From Limnohabitans sp. Rim8 (lineage in GTDB: Bacteria > Pseudomonadota > Gammaproteobacteria > Burkholderiales > Burkholderiaceae_C), in NCBI GenBank assembly GCA_945897465.1, contig CAMDFK010000024.1:1-57917 (forward strand): 57,917 nucleotides of DNA, given 5' to 3'. Shown piece after piece: positions 1 through 8,582 of this stretch. How positions within the stretch are numbered: position 1 is the stretch's first letter; every line of letters begins with the position of its first letter. The position numbers and the translations under genes are program-made. The notes under the pieces are model-generated. The model was given only the letters and a program-made list of their open reading frames with translations, was not told where the DNA came from and made no database searches.

Positions 1-312
1 CCGGTGGGCGATGCCGGTCATGCCTTGCGGGCAGAGTGGGCAAGGCGGCCCATTTTTGCCAACCCCAAAACGGGCTTGCCTTATGTGTCGTTCTTCTACA
101 GCTGGGATGCGGCCCGCAAGCGGGCGGGTTTGCCCGATTTGCGGGTGCACGATTTGCGGCACAGCTTTGCGTCGTTTTTGGTCAACGCAGGCCGCAGTCT
201 TTATGAGGTTCAGGAGCTCTTAGGCCACGCCGACATCCGCACCACCAGCCGCTACGCCCACCTCAGCCGCGAGCGTTTGTTCGAGGCCGTGGAGTCGGTG
301 CCCGTGCTTTAG
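1..312 (+). CDS. Tyrosine recombinase/phage-type integrase, C-terminal part (5' end outside window)
   Basis: The reading frame is open from the first base, so the gene begins before the window. The visible 103 residues are the end of a tyrosine recombinase catalytic domain: the HDLRHSFAS motif (HxxR box), the ELLGHADIRTTSRYAHLS block with the GH pair and the nucleophilic Tyr, and a short tail. These enzymes cut and rejoin DNA through a 3'-phosphotyrosine during integration or excision of mobile elements. The motif spacing matches the phage-integrase family rather than XerC/D specifically. It borders a less GC-rich accessory block with YHYH genes, which fits the edge of an integrated element, but no att site or tRNA is visible here. 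Family certain; element type unknown. Confidence 0.9.
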   Translation, partial: PVGDAGHALRAEWARRPIFANPKTGLPYVSFFYSWDAARKRAGLPDLRVHDLRHSFASFLVNAGRSLYEVQELLGHADIRTTSRYAHLSRERLFEAVESVPVL

Positions 313-677
313 ATTGCAATTGTGGGATTGCGCCATTGATATCAGCGACCAAGCCCAAAGTGACGCTTTTGGCTAAAAAAACTAATCGACTTTGAGGGGT
401 CCAGCATTTTTGCCAAGCCAGTATTTCATTGAGCCGGGTGATTACCGGTTTTTTGGGTGCTGGGCGGTGTTTAAGCCAATGGCTTGTTGAACAACCGACC
501 GGTGGTGGGAAATTCAATGGATCATTCGGGACAAAATCAAATGAAAATATTTTTTTAGATGGGTAAAGTTGCGTCAAAATGGCGTTGAAAAATGGTGGTT
601 AATGTTCATCAACATGTGACAATTTCCATTTTGAATGCCAATTTATTGACCATCAATAATTTAATTTAGGGTGCAAT
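313..677. other. AT-rich intergenic stretch, no gene seen
   Basis: This 365-base gap between the integrase end and the first YHYH gene is much richer in A and T than the flanking integrase. The only longer open frame, on the minus strand, has no family resemblance and no clear start. A TTGACC and a TAATTT occur just before the next gene but are only about 10 bases apart, so I do not call a promoter. No tRNA-like fold or attachment repeat is apparent. Confidence 0.5.
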
Positions 678-2825
678 ATGAGCTTAATAAGATTATTTTT
701 TTCATTTTGCCTTGTGGGTTTTTTCTCGAGCACCCAAGCTGCCGATACCTACGACTCACAAAACAGCATTCTCAGTATCACTTTGGTCAAAGTGAATGAC
801 GTTTATTACAGCAATGTCCAAGTCACACTCGGCACGGTGATCAGTGTGGGCAGCAAAAATGCCTCTGCCCCCGCCTACGATGTGTACAACAGTGCCAACA
901 ATCAATTGAACATTCCCGAGGTTCTTGTTGGCAGCACCACCTACTACGATGTGACCATCACGGTGGGCAAAGTGCTGAGTGTGGGGGCTTCATGTACCAG
1001 CGAGACTGAATGCACCACGGCCAGCAGCACGACCGATGCCCTGTACCATGCGCCCGCTTCATACGCCAGCGCCATCTCAGCCAGTTATTCACCCGGCACC
1101 ATGGTGCAAGCGACAGCTTTGACCAACCGCGGCCGTTATGTGATCTCCAACGCCTCGAGTCAGACAACGAGCGCCAGTTACATGCAAGTGGGGTCCTCCT
1201 ACGATGCCACCAACGGTTACGCTTTGGAGACGGGCACGCTGGCGTCCTCGACCACGTACAGCCAGTATTTGCAAAAACTCATGCAAGTGGTAGCCGACGG
1301 CTCGGGCTATTACCGCATCGAATCGAATCTTCACCCTAACAACGCGCTTGACTTTGATGCAGCAGACGGCAACAAGCTCAAATTCAGGAATAACTTTGGC
1401 AAGGCCACGGCTTTGTATGGCTATGTCACTTTTGCCTACGACAGCAGCACCAAATTATGGCAAGCCAAAAAACGCTACAAGTATGCGTACACCACGGACG
1501 TCAACGTCAGAGGCGGGACCACGCATGCTGTGAGTTACACCGAAGACACTGCTTTTTCGGCCGCAAATTACTATGTCAGCTTGAGCGGTGGCGCTTACAA
1601 GTTGGTGGCTTCTGCCTCGGGGGCAACGCCCTTGTATGCCTATAACTCTGCACTGGAGTTGGGCATCCCGGTGTTTCTCAATCCACAGAACATCGCTTTC
1701 GTCACAAACGATCCCGCTCCCTTCTTTTCTAAAAATACAGTGGCCAGCACGGAAGGCACTTCGGGCGCCATTTACCGGCAAGTGAACAGCACGTACCGCA
1801 GCCAAGTGGCGGCACCCGGTGTCGATGCAGGCACAAAAGCAAGTGCCGATGCCATGCTTGCGACCATCAAGTCGGCGGTTGAAGGTTCTGGAGAAAAATT
1901 GCGTTACGCCACAGCGCTTTATTCGGCGTACAGAGATGCCACCTTGTCGCACAAATTGGTCAGCGACTCGATTGCGGATGGCACGCCGGGTCAAAATTTG
2001 GTGCCCTACGTTTTCTTCACAAATGAGAAGGATGATTTGGGCAAATACCACCCCTTCATGGTGGTGGTCAATTATGGCAACCAAGCCTCACCCAATGGCC
2101 TCAAAGATGTGCCGCACCCCCCGGCCGATGGCACGGGGACTTACCCATCGTCCAAGGTCACGCGGTTTTCGAATTTGGAAAACTATGTGTCTGTCATTCC
2201 TTTGAAGGACTATGGCCTGGTGAGTGATGTTACCGATAATCAAATTGCCACAAATTTGTGGACAGCTCGCATCACTGCGTCGCTCAAGGCGGATGTGTAC
2301 ACCTATGCCGACACAACCGACAACGGTTTGCTGATTGACGGCTCGGTCATCTTTCCTACTTACAACAACAATTTGGTGCCCTCCAACCTCGCGGGTGAAC
2401 TGTCAGCGAGCGGTTGCCACGTCGGGCAGGGGGGGGGCGGTCCCCATTGTCATTTTGATGGCTACCAATCGGGCTTCAGTTTGGGTGTGTATGGCGATGC
2501 AGACTATGTGAATAAAACGCATCCACCCCTCATTGGTTTTGGCTACGATGGCATTGCGCTTTTTGGCAGGTACAGAAGCAGTGACACCGCCATGAAGGGT
2601 TACAGCACAGCCCTGGACGACTTTGGTGCCCACAATCATGATGGCATTGGGTACCACTACCACGCGCACATCGTCGAGAACCACAAGGCAGAGCTGGTCA
2701 ATTTCACCACCACGCTGAATGTGCTGATGAAGGGTGCTTACATTGGCAAAACGACTGAAATACCTTATTTCAGGGCTGGCGGTAACTTCAGCACCAACAA
2801 GTACATGGGTGGCACGGTGAAGTGA
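678..2825 (+). CDS. Secreted YHYH-domain protein with N-terminal tandem repeats
   Basis: A 715-residue exported protein. Residues 1-21 are a signal peptide ending near TQAADT. Two repeats of about 40 residues follow (about 22-58 and 61-100), each with the pattern DxYn...LnIPxVxVGxxxYxxVxxTxGxvxSVG; the same repeats start the protein encoded at 4283-6094. A long beta-rich middle part is unrecognised. The C-terminal third has a GCHVGQ/HCHFDG segment and the YHYH signature (LDDFGAHNHDGIGYHYHAH). YHYH proteins are a secreted family of unknown biochemical function; the many His residues suggest metal binding, which is inference. The stop is 1 base from the convergent gene at 2827. Base composition is lower in GC than the downstream core genes, consistent with transfer. 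Confidence 0.85.
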   Translation: MSLIRLFFSFCLVGFFSSTQAADTYDSQNSILSITLVKVNDVYYSNVQVTLGTVISVGSKNASAPAYDVYNSANNQLNIPEVLVGSTTYYDVTITVGKVLSVGASCTSETECTTASSTTDALYHAPASYASAISASYSPGTMVQATALTNRGRYVISNASSQTTSASYMQVGSSYDATNGYALETGTLASSTTYSQYLQKLMQVVADGSGYYRIESNLHPNNALDFDAADGNKLKFRNNFGKATALYGYVTFAYDSSTKLWQAKKRYKYAYTTDVNVRGGTTHAVSYTEDTAFSAANYYVSLSGGAYKLVASASGATPLYAYNSALELGIPVFLNPQNIAFVTNDPAPFFSKNTVASTEGTSGAIYRQVNSTYRSQVAAPGVDAGTKASADAMLATIKSAVEGSGEKLRYATALYSAYRDATLSHKLVSDSIADGTPGQNLVPYVFFTNEKDDLGKYHPFMVVVNYGNQASPNGLKDVPHPPADGTGTYPSSKVTRFSNLENYVSVIPLKDYGLVSDVTDNQIATNLWTARITASLKADVYTYADTTDNGLLIDGSVIFPTYNNNLVPSNLAGELSASGCHVGQGGGGPHCHFDGYQSGFSLGVYGDADYVNKTHPPLIGFGYDGIALFGRYRSSDTAMKGYSTALDDFGAHNHDGIGYHYHAHIVENHKAELVNFTTTLNVLMKGAYIGKTTEIPYFRAGGNFSTNKYMGGTVK

Positions 2826-2826
2826 T

Positions 2827-3225
2827 TCACTTTCCGAATGGGGATATGCCAACGCCTTGGCCGAGTTGCTTTTCTTTGTCCAAAAAAGCCTTGAAGGGGT
2901 CTGTACCCACAGTGCCTTGGCTCGTGGCATTGTTTTGAGCGCCCGGTGAAGCTCTGGGGGCAACCATAGGGGAGGCGCCATTTTTCTCGAGGTGCGCCTT
3001 GAACGGATCTGTGCCTGGGGTGAATGGTGTGGCCGTTGCTGAGCCGTCGGGCATTGTTGGGGGGGGCTGCTGGGGTTTCACCGCTGCATTGGGCGATGAA
3101 GATGGGTTTGGGCTGTTGCCCAACCATTGCGACACGCTGGGCTGCAAAAACCAGATCAGTGTCAATGCGGCCACCATGGCCATGGCCAGTTTGCGTTGTG
3201 AAAGTTGCTTTGTGTTTTGTTGCAT
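2827..3225 (-). CDS. Small membrane-anchored protein of unknown function
   Basis: A 132-residue protein. After a basic start (residues 1-13) it has one hydrophobic segment (about 14-33, MVAALTLIWFLQPS), then a Pro/Ser/Ala/Gly-rich low-complexity region. The phrase TDPFKAHLEKNG (about 70) recurs as TDPFKAFLDKEK (about 110), an internal repeat that may be a small binding motif. The topology suggests a single anchor with a periplasmic tail. It starts 2 bases after the HupE-like gene's stop, so it is the last gene of the minus-strand operon YHYH-HupE-this gene. I do not recognise the family; an accessory role for the HupE-like protein is suggested only by position. Confidence 0.65.
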   Translation of the reverse strand: MQQNTKQLSQRKLAMAMVAALTLIWFLQPSVSQWLGNSPNPSSSPNAAVKPQQPPPTMPDGSATATPFTPGTDPFKAHLEKNGASPMVAPRASPGAQNNATSQGTVGTDPFKAFLDKEKQLGQGVGISPFGK

Positions 3226-3227
3226 GG

Positions 3228-4286
3228 TCAGATTCTTTCAAACAACCAAAAAGCACCTGCCAGAAATCCAGCCCACAGCATCGCGGTTCTGACATGTTCA
3301 AGTTGGTTGGTGTGGCGTTTCAAAATTTCCAGGAGGCTGCCCAACAAAAGGCAAACCAGAACTTGTCCCGCCTCAACGCCCAGATTGAAGCCGAGCAGGG
3401 AGGACATGGGAAATCTTTGCCCTTGCAGTTGCAGGGCCATGGCGCTGGCAAAACCCAAGCCATGGAACAAACCCAGTCCAAAGACGACAAGGACTTCGGC
3501 CTTCAAATTCATTGTGAATCGGAGCAAGTTCAAGCCAGCAATGAGGACGATGGTGAGGGCAATGATGGGTTCGATGTGCTCGGGTTTGACCTGCACCCAG
3601 CCAAAACTGGCCAAGCCGTAGGTGATGCCGTGGGCCACTGTGAATGCGCTCAAGAGCCAAAACCAACGCCGCCACACCATGCTGGCTGCAAGCAATGTGA
3701 TCAGAAATACAAGATGGTCATAGCCTTGGACGATGTGATGCCAGCCGTCCAGAAAAAATGCCTGGAATGTTCCCCAGGCTTGGTCGAAGAAAACATGGGT
3801 GGGGTGCGCAGGGCTGATTTTGGCGATCTCCTGGCCGTCGACCCTTTTGACTTGAAAAAGATAGTCGCTGGTGAGCAAGTTGTCTTTCAAGGTAATCTGT
3901 ATCGGCGAGTTCTGCACTTCTTGAGGAAATTTGATCGAGCGCAGCCATTCCACTTGGGGTGTGCCTTGGCGGTTGTCGGCATGCACTGAGGTCATGATTT
4001 GGTCGTCCAGCACCTCGCCTTGAGACTGCCCCATGTCCAAACGAATGGATTTGCTCAGTTGCTCAATGATTCGTTCACGGTTGGGCTGAATTTCTTCGGG
4101 CTGCAGCAAGCCATCTTGGTTGGTGTCGACGTTTTGAAAAACTGAAACGGGGACAGCCAGCAACAAAACTGTTCGCTCGGGCAGCACATTGACCAAGCCG
4201 TTGCCGGCTGAAATCAGGTGCGCTTGGGCGCCTGTGCCCAGCGCCAGAAAAATCAGCGTCGCTATGAATCGAACCAGCAAGCTCAA
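3228..4286 (-). CDS. HupE/UreJ-like membrane protein with periplasmic EF-hand-like loop
   Basis: About 352 residues from a TTG start that overlaps the stop of the preceding YHYH gene (TTGA), giving a normal signal peptide (LVRFIATLIFLALGTGAQAH). A 46-residue upstream extension to an ATG lies inside the YHYH gene and lacks family features, so I rejected it. The N-terminal extracytoplasmic part (to about 165) carries an EF-hand-like loop, DTNQDGLLQPEE, near residues 54-65. The C-terminal half has 5-6 membrane segments with the HupE/UreJ marks: GWHHIVQGYDHLVFL, FTVAHGIT, FGLGLFHGLGFA and FNLGVEAGQ. Classical HupE/UreJ proteins move nickel; no hydrogenase or urease genes are near, so nickel transport is not proven. 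Probably translationally coupled to the YHYH gene. Confidence 0.8.
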   Translation of the reverse strand: MSLLVRFIATLIFLALGTGAQAHLISAGNGLVNVLPERTVLLLAVPVSVFQNVDTNQDGLLQPEEIQPNRERIIEQLSKSIRLDMGQSQGEVLDDQIMTSVHADNRQGTPQVEWLRSIKFPQEVQNSPIQITLKDNLLTSDYLFQVKRVDGQEIAKISPAHPTHVFFDQAWGTFQAFFLDGWHHIVQGYDHLVFLITLLAASMVWRRWFWLLSAFTVAHGITYGLASFGWVQVKPEHIEPIIALTIVLIAGLNLLRFTMNLKAEVLVVFGLGLFHGLGFASAMALQLQGQRFPMSSLLGFNLGVEAGQVLVCLLLGSLLEILKRHTNQLEHVRTAMLWAGFLAGAFWLFERI

Positions 4287-6094
4287 TTGACAGAACCATC
4301 GTTGGCCCAGCTGGCCGGTGTTCCAAAAACGCAGCGTGGCACAAAGGGATAGGCGTCGGTGAAGAAGTAGTGGTACACCGCTTTGCTGGGTGACTCGGGC
4401 GTGACGCCGTATCGGCCATTGCATGCATCCAGGTGTCCGTTGCTGCTGGCGGTGCTGGTGGCGTCAAATACCCAGTCTTGCTCAAAGGTGCCATAGGGCG
4501 CAATGCTGGCAGAGGGTCGGTTGGTGTACCCGGCAGCGGTCAACTCATCCGCAGTTCTGAGCCGGTAGTTGGATTTCATCACGGTCACACCGCCAGCGGT
4601 GCTGCTGGGGTTGGTGTAGCCATATCGGGCGTAAATGGGAAAGCCGTCCACCGCAAATCCAATCAGGGTCATGGTGCTGTTGCCCTTGCCAAGCCTTGCA
4701 ATGTGACCCTCTGGTATGCCATGCAAATGGTAATAGCCATATTTGGCGGTTGAACCTGATGACATGGTGGGTTGGTTGTGCGCATTGCTGGGGTCAAGGC
4801 CCACATCTTGGTAAATGTTTTTGGCAGATACTTTGTAGGTGGTGCCGCTGCTGACATAGGTTTCAGCGGTGCCTACTTCGACTTTGACGCTGTTGTTCAG
4901 GTAGGCAAAATATGCCACCCAGGTGCAACGGAGTGCGCCCGAGGACCAAACTTTGGCACCTGTGGTCCATTTGTTGTTGGCGCTGTTGCTGGGCTCCGTC
5001 CCGCTGGCATAGGTGTAGCAGGCTTCTGTGTCAAAGCCATTGGTGCCTTGGTTGTAGAGGCTCGACAATGCGCCTGTTTGCGGCACAGTTTTGCTCACTG
5101 TTTTGGCCCCAATGCTGTTGGGGTTGCCAGAAAAATAGGGACTGCTGGTGTACCCCGTCAAACCATTGGTAAAAAACTCTGACGCTTTGTGATCTGGAAT
5201 GGCGTTGCCGGAAATGGTGCGTGTGGTTCCGGTGCAGGTCAATCGGGCATCGCTGGTCCCACTGGTCAGGACGCCGCTGGCACTGTAGTAGCTGACGGTG
5301 GCAGGCGTTGACAAACCTGTGGCGCTTTGGTTGGTGTAGTTGCAGTATGCGTCGTAGCTCGGGTAGGCCTGCGTATGGGCTGTGTTGGCCGTGCCACTCA
5401 AGAGGCCAGCCGAGTTCATGGAGCCTGTGTTGGGCACGGTGGGTGAGGAATTGGCGGAGCTTGCAGGATAGGCTTGTGAAGCCGAAGCGGTGACAGCACA
5501 AGCATAGGTTTTGCCGTTGGTCAGTCCACTCACGACCAATGGATTGGTGAGGTTGGCAAGGCCCGCAACGTATTCGGCGCTGGTTTGGCTTGAACCTGTG
5601 ACGCCGCCGTTGCTTGAGGTGCAAATCGCGGTGTATTGGGTGGCTTGAACAAATTGCGTTCTGGAAAGCGAGCCCGTGATTTTGCCGCCCATGAAGTTGA
5701 ACATCACGCTGATGCGGCTGTCACCCGGCAATACGCCTTTGATCTCGGGTGTCCCGACTTTTTTGCAGCTTGAATCGATCAGGCATGAGGAACCCACACT
5801 TTTGAGGGCTCCGAGGGTGATGACAACATCGTAATAAAGGGTTCCACCCACACTGACCACCGGAATGCTCAGCTGGCTGTTGTTGGGGTTGTAGGTGTCA
5901 AAAGTGTCGGCAGTTGGACCGGTGCCCACACTCAGCACAGCGCCCACGGTGATCTGAACGTCTTGGTAAAAGGTGGAGCCTACCTTGACCTGCGGGATAT
6001 TCAATACATTGGTTGCCGGGTCATAAGTGTCCAAGGCCCAAGCATTGGTGAGAAAAAGAAATACAAATGGTGCTATCAGAATATTTTTTAACAT
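4283..6094 (-). CDS. Secreted YHYH-domain protein, second paralogue
   Basis: A 603-residue exported protein with a signal peptide (residues 1-20, FVFLFLTNAWA). Two repeats of about 40 residues (about 21-57 and 64-102) match those of the 678-2825 protein, with LNIPQVKVGSTFYQDV as the best example. The YHYH region is the C-terminal third: YYHLHGIPEGHI, GFAVDGFPIYARYG, LDACNGRYGVTPESPS and YHYFFTDAYPFVPRCVFG, which follow the family order (CNGR, then YHY, then a Pro/Cys end). A fibronectin-like beta segment may lie near residues 110-210. It heads a minus-strand operon; its TGA overlaps the TTG start of the HupE-like gene. Function unknown; co-translation with a HupE-like transporter suggests a metal-related or surface role (inference). 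Confidence 0.85.
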   Translation of the reverse strand: MLKNILIAPFVFLFLTNAWALDTYDPATNVLNIPQVKVGSTFYQDVQITVGAVLSVGTGPTADTFDTYNPNNSQLSIPVVSVGGTLYYDVVITLGALKSVGSSCLIDSSCKKVGTPEIKGVLPGDSRISVMFNFMGGKITGSLSRTQFVQATQYTAICTSSNGGVTGSSQTSAEYVAGLANLTNPLVVSGLTNGKTYACAVTASASQAYPASSANSSPTVPNTGSMNSAGLLSGTANTAHTQAYPSYDAYCNYTNQSATGLSTPATVSYYSASGVLTSGTSDARLTCTGTTRTISGNAIPDHKASEFFTNGLTGYTSSPYFSGNPNSIGAKTVSKTVPQTGALSSLYNQGTNGFDTEACYTYASGTEPSNSANNKWTTGAKVWSSGALRCTWVAYFAYLNNSVKVEVGTAETYVSSGTTYKVSAKNIYQDVGLDPSNAHNQPTMSSGSTAKYGYYHLHGIPEGHIARLGKGNSTMTLIGFAVDGFPIYARYGYTNPSSTAGGVTVMKSNYRLRTADELTAAGYTNRPSASIAPYGTFEQDWVFDATSTASSNGHLDACNGRYGVTPESPSKAVYHYFFTDAYPFVPRCVFGTPASWANDGSVN

Positions 6095-6497
6095 AAGGAG
6101 ACCTAAAAAAATAAAACTGCAGGATTTTCAATTATCACAATTTTAGCAAATGCACCAATTTTTATCCATCTTCCATTCACTGGAGTCCGACCTGCTTGGG
6201 CATCGTGCAGAGCAAGGTTTGAATTGTTCACAGACTGTGGACTGGAAAAATTTGCAACTTCCGACCGAGTTGGCCCTGATTCGTATTCCTCAAGGCCATA
6301 ACGGCTTGGGGACCAAAGGCCAGCACATCCGTTTGAGCCTTGACATGGCCACGAAATTTTGGGTGTAAGCAGCAGGATGCAGCGCTGGCAGCTCCAAGTA
6401 CGGTTCTAACTTCGAAGTGCGAACCAAATACCCAGCCAACTTGAGCAAACAGTTGGACGATGTTGATCTTGGCCAAGCCTGTTCAGCATGCAGACCT
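6095..6497. other. Intergenic stretch between the YHYH operon and dprA, no supported gene
   Basis: About 400 bases. Short open frames occur on both strands (for example a 72-codon frame at 6150-6368) but none has a ribosome binding site, family motif or consistent codon use. The first part (6095-6150) is AT-rich and presumably holds the promoter of the minus-strand YHYH operon. The part near dprA may be decayed coding sequence, but I cannot name it. Confidence 0.4.
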
Positions 6498-7679
6498 TCA
6501 AGCCGACCCCAGTCGCTGAAACAACCCACCGGGCAATCGACCGACCTGGCCCATCAATTCCAGCTCCAGCAGCTGCGCCTGCAGTTGTGCAGTGGGCCAG
6601 CCGCAGCGTGCTTGCAGGGCGTCCAGTCCCACGGGGTCGTGGCCCAGGGCACGCAGCAGCGCCCGTTCAGGGTCTTGGCCTGTTGGCGCATCTTCGTGTG
6701 TTGTTGCTTGCAGATCCAAGGCGTGTTGTGCAGGGCTTGCGGGCAGGCGCAGCTCTTCCAGCACGTCTTGCGCCGATTCCACCAGTTTCGCGCCTTGTTT
6801 GATGAGCGCGTGGCAGCCTTTGGCTTGTGTGGAGTGGATCGACCCGGGAATGGCCATGACGTCGCGACCTTGCTCCAGGGCTTGTTTGGCGGTGATGAGC
6901 GAGCCCGACTGCAGGGCCGCTTCCACCACCAGGGTGGCCTGTGACAAGCCCGAGATCAGGCGGTTGCGGCGCGGGAAGTTGGGCGCCAGCGGCGGGGTGC
7001 CCAGCGGGTATTCGCTCAGAATCAAGCCGTGTTGCGCGATGCGGTGCGCCAGGTCTCGGTGCTGGCGCGGGTAGACCCGGTCCAACCCCGTGCCCACCAC
7101 GGCGATGGTGGCCAGTGGGCCCGAGGCGCCAGCTTGCAATCCACTTTGAAGCGCCCCTTGAAGTGCCCCTTCATGCGCCGCGCCGTCCACCCCCAGCGCC
7201 AAGCCCGAGACCACGGTCAGCCCACTGGCGGCCAGGCTGCAGGCAAAGGCGCGAGCGTTTTCTGCCCCTTGGGGGGTGGGGTTGCGGCTGCCCACCATGG
7301 CCAGCGCTTGCTGCGCTCCCAGCGCGGCCAGCTGCGTGGTCCGGCCCAGGGCATACAGCATCAAGGGCGGGTCGGGGATGTCGAGCAAAGGAGCAGGGTA
7401 GTTCGCGTCGCCCAGGGTGAGCACGCAGCGGCCCGGTCCGTTGGCGGCGTGCAGCCAGTCGAGCGTGTCTTGTGTGAGTTCGGCGCAGCCATCGGGCATG
7501 AGCTGCAGCGCCTGGGCCTGTTTGGCGCTGACCACTTGGCTCAAAGCGGTTTCGGTTTGTCCAAAAATGGCTTGGGGTTCGCCAAATGCGGCCAGCAAAC
7601 GCCGGGCACTTTCGGGCCCCACGCCGGGCGTGAGCACCAGGCGCAACCACGCGCCCAGTTCCTCGGGGGTGTTGACCAT
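6498..7679 (-). CDS. dprA: DNA-processing protein DprA (Smf)
   Basis: DprA binds incoming single-stranded DNA during natural transformation and loads RecA. The 393-residue protein has a helix-hairpin-helix-like N-terminus (LRLVLTPGVGPESARRLL), a Rossmann-like core with MVGSRNPTPQGAENARAFA, SGLALGVDGAAHEGAL, SEYPLGTPPLAPNFPRRNR and SGSLITAKQALEQGRDVMAIPGSI, and a C-terminal winged-helix-like DML1 domain (residues about 320-390). I chose the ATG at 7679 because GGGAG lies 5 bases upstream; an ATG 21 codons earlier gives an atypical His/Asn-rich leader. Full length for the family and no sign of damage. Confidence 0.95.
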   Translation of the reverse strand: MVNTPEELGAWLRLVLTPGVGPESARRLLAAFGEPQAIFGQTETALSQVVSAKQAQALQLMPDGCAELTQDTLDWLHAANGPGRCVLTLGDANYPAPLLDIPDPPLMLYALGRTTQLAALGAQQALAMVGSRNPTPQGAENARAFACSLAASGLTVVSGLALGVDGAAHEGALQGALQSGLQAGASGPLATIAVVGTGLDRVYPRQHRDLAHRIAQHGLILSEYPLGTPPLAPNFPRRNRLISGLSQATLVVEAALQSGSLITAKQALEQGRDVMAIPGSIHSTQAKGCHALIKQGAKLVESAQDVLEELRLPASPAQHALDLQATTHEDAPTGQDPERALLRALGHDPVGLDALQARCGWPTAQLQAQLLELELMGQVGRLPGGLFQRLGSA

Positions 7680-7830
7680 CTTGTCTCCCTGTGCAGCCTG
7701 ATGGGCTGTCGAATGCTTGTTGTGCCCAGCATTGTGGTTCAAAGCCCGGTTGGCGCCAAGCTGAAAATGTCGTTCGGCGTAGCTATTGGGAGCAGATCAA
7801 AATTTTTGGGGCGTCGCGAGAGCCTGTGGG

Positions 7831-7859
7831 TTGGTAGATTAGACCCATTTGGATATAAT
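7831..7859 (+). promoter_or_regulatory. Sigma-70-like promoter of the toxin-antitoxin pair
   Basis: TTGGTA at 7831-7836 and a perfect TATAAT at 7854-7859 are separated by exactly 17 bases. The expected transcription start (about 7866) coincides with the A of the toxin ATG, so the message may be leaderless. Confidence 0.7.
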
Positions 7860-7865
7860 TTCAGC

Positions 7866-8222
7866 ATGTCTGATCTGTTGAAGCCACTGCACTGGGTGGG
7901 TTCCTCGAAAAAGGATCTCCTTGCCATGCCCTGCGACGTCGTCGACGTTTTTGGCTTTGCGTTGCATTTGGCGCAGTCAGGCAAGAAGCATGATCAGACT
8001 AAGCCTCTGAAGGGTTTTGGTGGCGCCAGTGTTTTGGAGGTGGTTGAAGACCACATGGGCGATACCTTCCGTGCCGTCTATACCGTCAAGATCGCCGAAA
8101 GGGTCTATGTTTTGCATTGTTTCCAAAAGAAGTCCAATAAAGGCATTGAGACACCAAAGCAAGATATGGATTTGATTCGAGAACGTTTGAAGGCAGCGCA
8201 AGCGCATGCCAAAGGAGCCTGA
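7866..8222 (+). CDS. HigB/Gp49-like toxin of a type II toxin-antitoxin system
   Basis: A 118-residue protein of the RelE/HigB (phage Gp49-like, DUF891) group. Its N-terminus LKPLHWVGSSKKDLLAMP and the core DVFGFALHLAQSGKKHDQTKPLKGFGGASVLEVVED follow the family; YTVKIAERVYVLHCFQKKSNKGIETP is the conserved beta-sheet part with the basic RNase residues. Such toxins cleave mRNA at the ribosome. The ATG at 7866 fits the family N-terminus even though it has no Shine-Dalgarno sequence and sits at the predicted transcription start. The antitoxin follows after one spacer base, so this is the toxin-first HigBA order. Probably autoregulated by the downstream HTH protein. Confidence 0.88.
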   Translation: MSDLLKPLHWVGSSKKDLLAMPCDVVDVFGFALHLAQSGKKHDQTKPLKGFGGASVLEVVEDHMGDTFRAVYTVKIAERVYVLHCFQKKSNKGIETPKQDMDLIRERLKAAQAHAKGA

Positions 8223-8223
8223 A

Positions 8224-8544
8224 ATGATCGAAATTGAAAAAGGATCTACCAATGTCTACGAAGACCTTGGTTTGCCGGATGCTGCCGAGATGCAGGTCAA
8301 GGCGACCTTGGCCGCCAAGATTGGCGAGATCATCAAGCATCGTCATCTGACCCAAATTCAAGCTGCTGAGATCCTGGGCATGCCTCAGCCCAAACTTTCT
8401 GGCATGCTGCGCGGTCAGTTTCGAGGTATCAGTGAGGCGAAGATGCTGGAGTGCATGAATCGGTTAGGCCGGGATGTTCAAATTGTGGTGCGCAAGCCAT
8501 CTCGTTCGCGCACAACAGGGCGGACAAGCGTCGTATTTGCATAG
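8224..8544 (+). CDS. HigA-like XRE-family antitoxin
   Basis: A 106-residue protein with a Cro/C1-type helix-turn-helix at about residues 28-85: LAAKIGEIIKHRHLTQIQAAEILGMPQPKLSGMLRGQ, then FRGISEAKMLECMNRLGRDVQIVV, typical of antitoxins paired with Gp49-like toxins. It starts one base after the toxin stop (TGAAATG), with AAAGGAG in the toxin's last codons as its ribosome binding site. It should bind and neutralise the toxin and repress the promoter at 7831-7859. The C-terminal tail RSRTTGRTSVVFA is basic. Confidence 0.88.
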   Translation: MIEIEKGSTNVYEDLGLPDAAEMQVKATLAAKIGEIIKHRHLTQIQAAEILGMPQPKLSGMLRGQFRGISEAKMLECMNRLGRDVQIVVRKPSRSRTTGRTSVVFA

Positions 8545-8582
8545 CCCTAATGCCCACTTTTACCCAAGACCCCACCGCGCAC

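Noticed and set aside
646-667. TTGACC and TAATTT as promoter of the first YHYH gene
   Set aside because: Spacing is about 10 bases, too short for a sigma-70 promoter.
3024-3989. 321-codon frame on the plus strand over the HupE-like gene
   Set aside because: Antisense to a gene with clear family motifs and a signal peptide; no ribosome site or family resemblance.
3228-4424. ATG at 4424 as start of the HupE-like gene
   Set aside because: The extra 46 residues overlap the YHYH coding sequence and lack a signal peptide, while the TTG at 4286 gives one directly.
6150-6368. 72-codon frame between the YHYH operon and dprA
   Set aside because: No ribosome site, no recognisable motif and no supporting context.
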